Part shown: in pieces, positions 21,122 to 33,100 of the stretch
Layout: every line of letters starts with the position of its first letter
Position numbering within the stretch: position 1 is the stretch's first letter
Assembly (NCBI GenBank): GCA_028583605.1
Contig: CM053328.1
Location: forward strand, 30,487,578-30,551,577
Direction of reading: 5' to 3'
Source of the DNA: Dastarcus helophoroides
Lineage: Eukaryota > Arthropoda > Insecta > Coleoptera > Bothrideridae
Length of the DNA stretch: 64,000 bases
Position numbers and translations under genes: made by a program
The notes under the pieces: model-generated
What the model was told of the DNA's origin: nothing
What the model saw: the letters and a program-made list of their open reading frames with translations, nothing else
Databases searched by the model: none

Positions 21122-24100
21122 ATGGTGAAAGCTGATGCCAAGGTTAATTTACCATGGTAAGTGTGTTAGCCTAATTCACATTGTATTGCTAATCGTTAAA
21201 TTCCTGTGCAGGGTTGAAAAGTATCGTCCAAGCACACTCGATGATTTGGTTTCTCATGAAGATATAATTACCACAAGTATGTTCGGTTACATTTGAATTT
21301 TACCCTTGCTTACTTATCAATTCCTCTTTTAGTCAGCAAGTTTATTAAAGAGGACCAGCTACCCCATTTACTCTTTTATGGACCACCGGGTACCGGTAAA
21401 ACTAGTACAATTTTAGCCTGTGCTAGGCAACTCTATACACCAGCTCAGTTTTCATCAATGGTAAGTATAAGTGTTTCGTTTAAAGTCTCGTGTTTTCACA
21501 ATACCAATATAATCAAGAAAACTTTTTGTGATGCAGTGAAAAACCTGAGGTAGTTTCAAATGACATTGTAAAAGTAATTTGCACGACATGTTATTCGTGA
21601 TATGTTTGAAAAGACAATAGATAGAATAATGATTTTTTTCCTGTGTAAACGTCTGGGTAAATTTTTCTGAATTTATTTTAATTTTAGGTATTAGAATTAA
21701 ATGCTTCAGATGATAGGGGCATTGGTATTGTTAGAGGGCAGATTTTAACCTTTGCAAGTACAAGAACCATATTTAAATCAGGTTTTAAGCTAATTATTCT
21801 TGATGAAGCAGATGCAATGACTATGGATGCCCAAAATGCCCTTAGAAGAAGTAAGTCTTTGAAATGTTTATCTGTCTCCACAAATTTTGCTACATTTTTT
21901 TTTTTGCATATCTTTCATTTTTACTATGGATCATGCGTGTATCATTTGTAATGAAATAAAAGAATGGTTGAAATACAAATCTTGTCTTCTGAAATCAAGA
22001 AAGATTATCTTTCTTGGTTTCAGAGGACAAGATTTGTATTTCAATTTTTGAAGTTAACCAAAGCCCAGTCCGTTCCACCAAAAAAAAAGATGGTGACAAA
22101 TGTAATAATAAGAATTAAAAAAGTAAAATTGACAAATAAACGATAAATAAAAGGAATGAAATACCTAGAGTGTGATCCATTTGTTTTCGAGTTCCTCTGT
22201 AGATTTTTTATTTAATTTGCGATCTTAAATACATTTTTTTTTTCTTTTAATTTGTGGAGCTTGCACTATATCTAAAATAAATACTTTCAAATGTGCATGA
22301 AATTCAAAGCCTTTTGCTGCACTTTTTAGCAGTAAAATTATAAGTGATACAATCATTTTTTGGAGGTGTTAAGTTAGTGAGTTATTATTTGACATTCGAT
22401 TTGTTAAAGTAGGTAAGTATAATTATGAAGTAAGATTTTAGAGCAGATTGAAGGCTCAGGTGAAACACTCCTGAAATATTTTATGTTCTAATTGTTATCT
22501 ACTTAATAAAACTCTAAACACTGACAGACAATGCACAGCCTAAACTGACGGGTCTTAGAAGTATGAGGTTTGGCACAAGAGTTCCTTATAAATATTATAA
22601 CGTAGGCGGGCAAAAATTTTTGAGAATTCATCTCCCAACGGTGTTAAATAGGGGAAATGGTGTTTAGGTTAAATGGAACCCGTTGTATTAGCGCTTTTGG
22701 CAATTCACCAGCTTAGAAGATACATCTACTCGTAAGATGTGCAATGAATTCATATTTAAAAGTACAACATATGTATGATTTGTGAACCTACATTCGGTAA
22801 TCCATATATTAAGTAGTGAACAGGCTAAAAGCCAATAAAAAATGAATGAAATCAACACAACTTCGCAAAGAAGATGGAGAGAATATCCAAGTTTACAGTT
22901 TGTAAACAAAGAGTAACAAAGGTGGTGTGATGATTATCAGAAGGCAGGTAAAATATTGTTACTTTATAGACACAATTGATCGAGATAAGCACAGACGCCA
23001 AACCGTAATTTTATAAATTAAGTGATACTATATAAGACGTCTTTTTGTAAAATGTCGATATGAATGAAAGATAAAAACATGCAAATAAAATATAATTACT
23101 TTGTCTTAAAGAGCAATGAAGAGGTCGTTGAGAATTCGCTTTTTCGCGTGAAAGTCGGCCGATACCAAGCAAATTGCAGAAAAAAGTTAATCTTAAATAG
23201 TGAACAGTGCAGAATATTTTTTAAAAAAATGTGTGCAAGTGTTGTAAAGTAGCTCTCACTTGAGATATCTTCCGACTATGATAAGATGCGAATGTCTTTG
23301 TGTTATTAAGTGCTATTTACCCGGCGCCATTCCAGGAGAGGGTGCAACACATACGCTTGCACGAGAGGGCAGAAATCATAGGGCGGCATTTTATTTAAGT
23401 TCAAGTCCTAATGAAATACAATTAGACGTGGCTAGCTCTCTCCGGCAGCACAGTATCATTATTTAGAGATATTCTTATTACAAATACGATATTCCAATAT
23501 TTTTCTACGTACATAGATGGCAGAATGCATATGTTTAATTTTTAAGATTGTTTAGTTGCAAATGTTCACAAAAAAATCGACATTTCGAAAAATCGAAATT
23601 TAAAAAATGTGGAAATTTTGAAAAAGGTGTAATTTTAAATTATTGAAATTTTCAAACGTCGAAAATTTCAAAAAAAGTAAATTTTTTTAAATAACTAAAA
23701 ATGTTCAAAAACATGACATTTGCCAAAAGAACGGATTCTTCAAAAAGCTTGAAATTTCGAGAAAAATAAAAGTTGAACGGAAAAAGGATCGAAATTTTCA
23801 AGAACTCAAAACTTCATGAAAGACAAAATTTAAAAAAAAAGGTAGAAAATTTTAAAATACTTTTTAAAAATGCCGAAATTTTGAAAAAAGTTTAAATTTT
23901 GAAAAAGTGGAAATATTCAAAATAAAACAAATATTTTAGAAAAGGATTTTTTTGAAAAGTCTTAGTTTACAGAAAAAAGCACAATTTCGAGGAAAAGATG
24001 AAATTTTGAAAAGTCAAAATTTTCAAATGTAAAATACATTATTTTGAAAAAGGCGAAACTTTGAAAAAAAAAATTAACTCAGAAAGATCTAAAAAAGTAG

Positions 24101-27100
24101 AATGTTATAAAAAAGTTTAAATTTACAAAGAAAGCCTCAAAAAGGTTAATATTTTCAATAAAAGTCAAAATTTTCAAAGTAATGGAAAAATGTCAAAGTT
24201 TGGAGAAAAGTGAAATTTTAGGTTTATTTTACGAAGTTGCGATATTTAAAAAGCTATTTTATTTTTAATTTTTAACAAAATCACATTTTCAAAAACTAAT
24301 TTTTGTAAAAGGTTTGAGGAAGAAATCAATATTTCGAGCAGGAATTAAAATGTTAAGAATGAAACTCAAATTTCTTTGAAAATGTCGACATTTTGAGAAA
24401 ATAATTACAATTTCAAGAAAAAAATCTAAATCCAACTCATCTCGCATTTACTATTTCTCTAAAAAATAAGTTAATACGGTATCTTCGAATTTTTACCTCA
24501 AACCTCATTTTGTATGAAAATTTTGTGTTTTTTTCAGATATTTCGATTTTTTTTAGGAAATTTTGATTTTTTCTGCAAAGTTTCCATTTTTCTTAAATAT
24601 TTTATAAAAAGAAATTTTCTCAAAATTTCCATTTTTCCTGAAAGTGTTGTTCTTAAAATTTCTTCTAAAAATTCCCACTTCTCCAGATTTTTCTTTTTGT
24701 TCCTCTAATTTGCTTTAAAAATGTAAAGTTTTTTACGACACATACAATTTAAAGTTCATTTTATTTTGTAGTTTTGACAAAAAATGTTTGGAAAAAACCC
24801 TGAAAGCTCTATAAAAATTTCAACATTTTGGAAAAAACAAAAAACTTGGACGACTTTTTTGTAAAAGATATTTCAATTTTTTTTTAAATTTCGATTTTTT
24901 CTCCATAAAATTTTGCTTTTTTCCTATGCAATTTGTGTTTTTCTCTAAATATTTTATAGAATTTTTTTTTAATTTCGACTTTTTCAGGGGATTTTGTCTT
25001 TAAAATATTTTTTCTTGTAGAAATTTTGATTTCTCTCTAATTTGTTTTGGAAATTTAAACGTTTTTTAATGACATTTTAATATTGTAAAGTTCATTTTAT
25101 TTTATAATTTTGGTAAAAAACTGAAAATTATTAAGCATTAGTTTAGGGAAAATAAACTTCAAATCTGCATAAAAATAAGAAAACTTTGGAAAAAATATTG
25201 AAATTTCAATAAAAAATAAACCTTGTAAATTTCAACCTTTTTTGATTTATTCTCTAAAAAATTACTACTACTGCAGGACCAAAGAAAATTCTGAATCGAA
25301 ATTTCCAATTTTTTTAGAAATGATAAATTTATTCTGAAATTTTTAAGTTCGAAGTTAAAATTCAAATTTCGATTAAAAAAAAAATCTAAATTCAAATATT
25401 AAACTCAAAATTTTAGAAGAAAGCAGATCATATTTCTAGAAAAAGTTGAAATTTCTTATTACTAAATAACATTTTTTTCAAAAAAAATAACATTTTCGAA
25501 AATAAAGAAAAAAAAATTTTTTCAAATAAATTAATTTTCAAAAATATTCTTATAATTTTGACTTTTAAAGTGGGAATTATTGAAATATTTAAGATAAAGG
25601 TCAACATTTCTAGAAGAGTCCCAAAATTTCGAAATTAAAATTATTCAAAATGTTGAAAAAAATTCATTAACAGTTTACTGTTCTAATTTAATTTTTTTCT
25701 AGTAATTTTGAAGTTCCAGAGAGCTTTCAAAAATCAAATATTCCAGCTTGAAGCCAATTTTTTGTGATTAAAATTCAAATTTTGGCAATTTATTTGTACA
25801 TAAAATGCAAATTTTTAAAAAAAAATTGTTTCAAAACTGCATAATTTTAAAAACAGAAATTTTTGTTATTATTTTTTTAAATTGTGTTATTTTGAATTTT
25901 TTTTGAAAAAAGGTAAATTTAAAACAATACATTACCACTTTTAAGGTTTTAAGGTTATCAGAAAAGTCAAATTTAAAAAAAAGTCAAATCTTAAAAAATT
26001 TTGAAATTTTCATAGAAACTTAAATTTTCAAAAGGAAATAAGGATTTCGAAAAAAATTTTCAATTTTTAAAATGGTCGACATTTTCAATAATTTTGGGAA
26101 TCTGAATAAAAGACGAATTTTTGGAAGAGTTTTTAATTAAATTTTCAGAGAAGCTAAATTATTTCAATATTGAAAAAAACTCAAAATTATCGAAAAATTC
26201 GTAATTACATATATTAATTATAAAATTGAAATTTTGAAAAGGTAAAATTTTGAAAAAGTCGAAATTTTCAATAGTTTAAGTTAAAAAAGAATCTTTTCTT
26301 TTAAGTCGAAGATATAATTGGAAAGGTTTAAAAAATGTATAAATAAAATTTTAAAAAAAGTTCGAACCATTAAAAAGAAATAAAGTTTTCAAAAAGAATT
26401 GAAATTTAAAAAAAAAGTTGAAGTTTTGAAATGGAGTCGACATTTTACGAAATATTAGTCGAAAATTTCAATAAAAGGTTTTAAGTAATGTCTGACTTAA
26501 AAAAAATCACAATTTTCAAATAAAGGATCGACCGATTGCAAAAAATGTCAAATTTTTGAAAATAGTTAAAATTAAAAAAATTGTCAAAATTTTTAAGTTT
26601 TCCAAAAATTTTAAATTTTGGAAAATGACTAAAATTTTGAATAATTCCAGCATTTGAAAAAGGTCGAAATTTTCAACAAAATGGGAATTAAAATAAAAAG
26701 TCGAAAATTTCAAAAAATGCAGATTTAAGAAAAGGTTAAAATTTTCAATAAAGAAAGTCGAAAATTGTTGACAAGGCAAAACTTTTCAAATTTCCAAAAG
26801 AAGTCAAAATTTTGCAAAGGAAGAAATTTTCAAAAAGAAAAAGTAAAAATTTTATAGTCGAAATAAAAAAATATCAAAATTTGCAAAAGATTTGAGAATT
26901 TTTGTCGAATTTACGAAATAATTCGAAATTTTAAAAAAGTTTAAATTTTCAATAGTTTGGAAATTTACTCAACTTTTTAATAAAAATCAAAATTTTCGAA
27001 ACCAGAATATTGAAAACAAGTGAAAATTCTGATAATTTTATAGATCAAAAGTCAAAATATTGAGAAGTTAAAATTTTGGAAAAAGCTTAAATTTTTGGTA

Positions 27101-30100
27101 GTTAAAATTTTAAATCAAAGTGGAACATTTTTTTAAAAAGTTGAAATTTTAGGTCAAAAAATATTAAAATTTTGAAAACATGTCGAACAACGTTTTGTAA
27201 AATTTCAAAATTTTCAAAAAAATCGAAATTTTGAAAGAATTTCGAAAATTAAGAAGTAACGAAATTTTAACAAAACAAAATAAAAAAATAAATGAAACTG
27301 CAAAAAAGTCGAAATTTTGAAAATTACTTGACATTTAAATAAAAAGTAGTCGAAATTATTAAAAATCAACATTTTCAATAAAAAAATTATCATTTTCCAA
27401 AAAAAAAATTATAAACAAAGATGAAATTTAGAAAAAAGTCGAAAATTTTAAAAGTCAAAAGCCAAGTTTTGAAAAAAAGTACATTTTCAGAAAAAGTAAG
27501 AATCTTCAAATGGTAAAAATTAAAAGAAACATGTAATAATTAATTTTCAAAAAAATTACCAAAAAAACTGAACTTCGAAAAGTCTAAATACTTACGAAAA
27601 TACGAAATTTTTAAAAGAGGATTCACAGTTTTTCAGAATAGTCAATACTTAAAAATAAAATAAGGTCGAGGATTACAAGAAAAAAATCTAAATTTTGCAA
27701 TACAGTTGAAATTTGAAAAAAATTCAACCTTTCAAAAAACGCGACATTATCAAAAGTTTTCATTGTCAAGTTTTCAAAGAAATCTAAAATTTTTGAAAAG
27801 TAACCTTTTAAAAATGTCGAAAATTTTCAGTCGAAATCTTAAAAATTTTAAAACGCTGCACCCCATTATTTTTGGCTGCGAGCCCCCACTGACATTCCGT
27901 AACTTATAATATACTCCACATTATAATGCTCGCTATTAAAATCAAAAAATCAGAAAAATATCGATGTATCAATTTCAGTTTTTAATACCGATGTTCGAAT
28001 GATGTTTCATTTAAAAAAAAATGATTTTCTAACATGGACGCTGACATTTGTAATTCTTTTTAAAGAATCTTGTGCCGACAGCTTCGTTCGATATTTAACG
28101 GTTGGCACAAATCTCCCAAAGTACTATTACAAAATTCAAAAATAAATTCTGACCATAGGTGTCTCGTGAAAAAAAGGCGCTTTAAAGTAAAACAATTAAT
28201 ATGTATATTTTCATTTTCCTTTCCGGGGAACAAGCCACTGCTTTTCCTAGAATTTGAGCAATTGCCAAATATGTCAATGAACTGTCCTATTTAAAATTCG
28301 CTTACTTAGTGTGGTAGTTAAAAAAAAAAGGATTAATATGGAAGGAGCTTTAGAAGTATTGATTCATTTAAACTTCCTTATCGTTCAGTCTGGTTTGCAT
28401 TACGACTGACAACATCCTTGAACTTTTTGTAAATATGCAATTTATTAACAATTGTGGGGTACTCAATTTCTTAATGAACAAATGAAATATTGATATTAAG
28501 TAAACCTACAAATCAGTCATCATCCAAACTGCCTTTATTCTTAATTAAAATGACTTGTGTTTGTATGGTAAAGTTTCTATGGCAACGTATGATTTGGTCA
28601 TCTTCGTGTTCGGTAATGAATTACCAAACGCGAAGTTAGTTCAATACCAAACTGCTAATGAATTATGTGGTTAGGTCGCTAAGAGGGATTCGGAACGGAG
28701 AAGGTAAACGATTTTTGTATCTTAAATAAGTTTATTTTGACATATTTTTATCCAATTATTAAGGTCCTGTACAAATTTTTATTTCATTTTTCGTTAACAA
28801 GCTCTGCTTGATAGCTCAGTATATTGTATAGATCTACAGGCGTAAGCCTGTCCGATAGGGTACTTCTTGTCTTTTCCTCGTTGCTGCAACTGGGGTCGGA
28901 ATAACAGGCATCTAAAAAATATCCGAATTATAATAATCATAAACTCATATGCTTGGTAATTTCAATTATTCCATGTTATTAACTAGGAAGGTAGGATGAA
29001 AAGTGTGTTTCTATAAAAAAACTGTTTTTTTTTTGTTGACTCTTTTGAGGAGATATTTTTTCTCAAATTGTCTTTAAACGAAAACACTGCTGATTTCAAA
29101 ACGAACAAAAGGATTAAGTACCATCTTATTCTAAATTTATTAGTTACCTTGGCTGCAACATATTCCATCAGCAGCACACCGTCCTGTATTTTTTCTGCAC
29201 GATGAATTTCCTGCTATGCAAGGATCACGTTCGTGGAAAAATCCTTCTCTTTGGCATTTTATTGTGTCGGGTGTTCCAACGAGACATCCGAAGGGACCAC
29301 AGCATATATTAGGACCGAAACATTGTCCTGTCCTAGCAGGACCGCACGGGATGCACTGAAATTAATAAATAATTCGTATCAACTCCAATAAGCCTACTGA
29401 TGAAGTCTTATTTCTTAAAGGATTAATTATAGAACTTGCTTGTTGAGTTACAGATGTATAATTAGGTTTAATTTGGCTTCCATCCGATGAAATACGAGGG
29501 TTGCTTGACAAGTTCGTGGTCTAAGCTCACAGGGGACGTTGTTGGCAAAATACAGTTTTGTGATTTAGTTGTCCTATCTCTTATAAAGGATGTCCATAAA
29601 TCATCGGAAGAGCTCGCAATGGCAGATTCTTTGCAACATTCAAATACAAAAACCTTAATCCAATTATGTCGACTTTAATCTCGAAATTTTGTTTTCTAGA
29701 CATTTTGGAGTTTTGATGAAAAAAAATTCCAAAAATCTGAAACTAAATAACACGCCCAAACCCAATAATTTAAAAAAAAAGTTTTTCGTCAATTCCAAGT
29801 TTTTCTCAAAAATTCGATTTTTTTTTCGAAACTTCGTCTGAAAATTCGCACAACTTGAATTCTTTTACAAATCTTCGTTTTTTCTCGGAATTTAGACTTT
29901 TATTTTAAATTGGAAGTTTTATTTTCATATTTTTAGGTTTGAAAATTCCAGAAATTTTTTATAAATTTTCCGTTTGAAGTTTGGGTGGAACAGACTGGTC
30001 CTTGGTTATCTTCAAAAATTGAAATACAAATCTTTTTTTGTTTCAGGGAGAAGGTTTACAACGTTTACAGTTGTTATTTTCAGTAAATAATTCGAAAAAA

Positions 30101-33100
30101 AGCTCCGTTTGTCGAAAAATGTCAGAATTTTAAGTTTACTTTGAAATGTTGGCTTTAAACTCGAAGTGTTGAGGCAGAATTTCAGATCCAAATTCGAAAT
30201 TATTACTTTGACTAGGCGTGTTCCCGATGAGATTACATTTCAAGAACCGTTAGACTTTTCTCTAATGTTAAGGTAGTTAATTTTTGGGTAACTTGCTCTG
30301 CGCATGCCCTCCTTTTCACCTCGTGTGTTTTAAATCTTTTTCTTCCCCGGCCGACATTTCTTTTTTGATACATCAAAACCCTTGAATCAGTCAAATTGTG
30401 GTTATAACGTAATGTATTATCAATGTTTTTGGTTCTGCAGCAGAATAAAGACTCTCAATTTTACCGCTGCTTGTTCATAAAAGAAATGCGACAAGCAAAG
30501 TAAATACCGCCGTGCCGAGAATATGTTGTCATGCAGTCAAAGTATATGGTTAACGCGTACAGGCACTTTTAAATACAGTGGTGCATATTATTTATTGCCT
30601 ATCTTGTTTTTAGGATTTCAGTGCCCATTGTGGGCCCTTGGATATTGAATTTTGAAAAATCCAAATATTTTGTTTTAAAATTTGCTTTAGACCGATGCCA
30701 CTTCCCAGGGCCATGCGGTAAATTTTCTCAGTATGATGCAACTCTTCAAAATGCCGCCCCATAAAAGATTTTTCTACTTTTTTTTTTAAATCTTAATTTT
30801 TTTCTCAGAAGTTCAAATTTTTCTCGAAATTTCGACATTTTTTTGAATACTACGAATTTTTACTGTTAAAAATTATGAACTTGCGACATTTTTAAAATTT
30901 CAACTTAAAAAGAAACACTGACATTATTTTTAAAACTTTAAATACTTTTAAAATTTTTGAAAATTTTCACTTCATAATTGGGCCGTTTTTGAAAATTTTC
31001 AGTTTTTCAATATTTCATCTTTTTCTTGAGATTTTTATTTTGTTATAAATTTCGATTTTCTTGGAAGAATTATGCTTTTTTGAAAATATCACTTTTTTAT
31101 AAATGTCGATTTTGAACATTTCGATTCTCGAATTTTCGACCTTTTAAAAGTTTAGACTTTTTTATAATTCTACTCTTTTTTATTTTGCAGTTTTAAATCA
31201 TTTCAATTTTTTTTTAATTTTGACTTAAAAATTGCGATTTTTTAAAAAAATGATACTTTTTTCAGTTTCCACCATATTTGAAAGACTTTCTACTTTTTTG
31301 AAAATGTTAAGTTTCTTGAATATTGACTTTTATTCGAAGTTATGACTTCTTGGAAAACCGCGACTGTTTTTTATGTTTTCACTTTTTTTACAAATTCACT
31401 CTTTTTTCAAAATTTCAACTCATTTTTAAAAATGTCACCTATTTTGAATATTTCCATTTTTTTGAAATTTTCGAAGTTTTTCGACGTATCGTTTTTGCTC
31501 CAGATTTCATCTTTTTTCGAAATTTTGCCGTTTTGAATATTTTGATTTTCTTTTTTTGAATCGACATTTTTGTAATTCCATTTTACTTTTAAATCTAATT
31601 TGAAAATTTCGAATTTTTTTGAAAATATTGGCACTTCTATTGAAAATTTCAAATTAAACAGTTTCCAGTTTTTTCAACATTTCCATCTTTGTTTAAATAT
31701 GACTTGTTATCAAATTTTAGATTATTATAAAAATTTTGATCCTCGTTTTCAACTTTCAAAAATTTTAACTCTTGAAAAATGTTACTATGGACAATTTCGA
31801 CGTTATTGAAAATTTTTGCTTATGATTTTTTTGTATACTTTTTTCAAAACTTCTACTTAAAATTCCTTTCTACTTTATTCAAAAGTTTGACTTTTTTTGA
31901 AAAATTCTACTTTTTAACGGAAATTCAATAAAGACGTTTACTTTTTGTTCAATTTTGATTTTTTTTTAAATTCGAATATTTTAAATTTTAACCTCTTTTA
32001 GGATTTTGAGTTATTTTGAACATTTCAAATTTTCTCAAAAATTTTTATTTTCATAGTTTACTTGTTGGAGGAATTTCTTCTGTTCTGCATGATCTTATCG
32101 ACTTGTAAAAATTTCACTTTTTTTTTAGTAATTTCCACTTTTTGTTGAAATTTCGATCAATTTTCAAAAATTTGATTTCTCAGTTTTCATTTTACTCGAA
32201 GATTTTGAATTTTGAAAAATTCAACTTTTCTGAAAACTTTTGACTAAATTTTTTAAAATTATGTGTCTTTATTTTATTAAAGAATTTTGTCGTTTTGTAT
32301 GGACAAAATTTATTTTTTTTCCAAATTTCGATTTTTCCTTCAAAATGTCATATTTCTCTCCAAATTTTGAAATATTTTCTTTTTAAGTTTTTTGCAATTT
32401 TTTATATTTTCAAAATGTTGATTTTCAAAATTTTGTTCTTTTTCATAATTTTCACTTTTATCAAAAATTCCAACTTTTTTGCAATTTATTTGTTTTTTCA
32501 AAATGTCGATTTTGTAAGTTTTCTTCTTTTTCATAGTTTACACTTTTATCAAAAATTCCAACCATTTTTCAAATTTTCGGCTGCTTTTCAAAATTTAGAC
32601 TTTTTTTTGAAAATTATGTCTTATTTTCGAAATTTCGACTTTTGCTCTACATTTCTAAAAAATTTTTTAATATTTCGGTTTTTTAAAATTCCTTGGTTTC
32701 ATAATTTTTAATTTTTTCATAACGCTACTTTATAAACTTACTTTTTTCAAAATTTTGGTACTTTTTTGAAGTTTTTGAATTTTCTGTTTTTTCAACCTTT
32801 CCAAATTTTGTCTTATGGAGTCAGAATTTAATTTTTACGTTTCTCCTGAATTTTTGACTGTAAGTTTGAATTTTTAAGTTTTTGAAATACTGTTTTCTTG
32901 TTTATCTGATTCCGATTTTTCCATCTTTTATCTCAAAATTTTTCAAATTTCGATTCTTTTTTAAAATTTCTAATTTAGTCTCGAAAATAATAAGAATTGT
33001 AAAATGTAAACTCAGAATTTTGAGAAAAAACGAAAATTTCGAGAAAAAACTCGACATTTATGAAAAAACGATCAAAATTTTTTAGTTTTTTTTTCCTTTT

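Noticed and set aside
23560..27850. AT-rich tract as a centromeric-type satellite or CRISPR-like array
   Set aside because: No fixed-length unit and no spacer/repeat alternation could be found, and the setting is a host intron.
29487..29678. 63-aa ORF in inotocin B intron 1
   Set aside because: No recognisable domain; its start resembles a mariner-type end (atgaaatacgagggttgctt), so it is more likely transposon debris.
32295..32711. 138-aa Phe-rich ORF
   Set aside because: Translation of pyrimidine-biased repeat; another ORF of the same type overlaps on the other strand.
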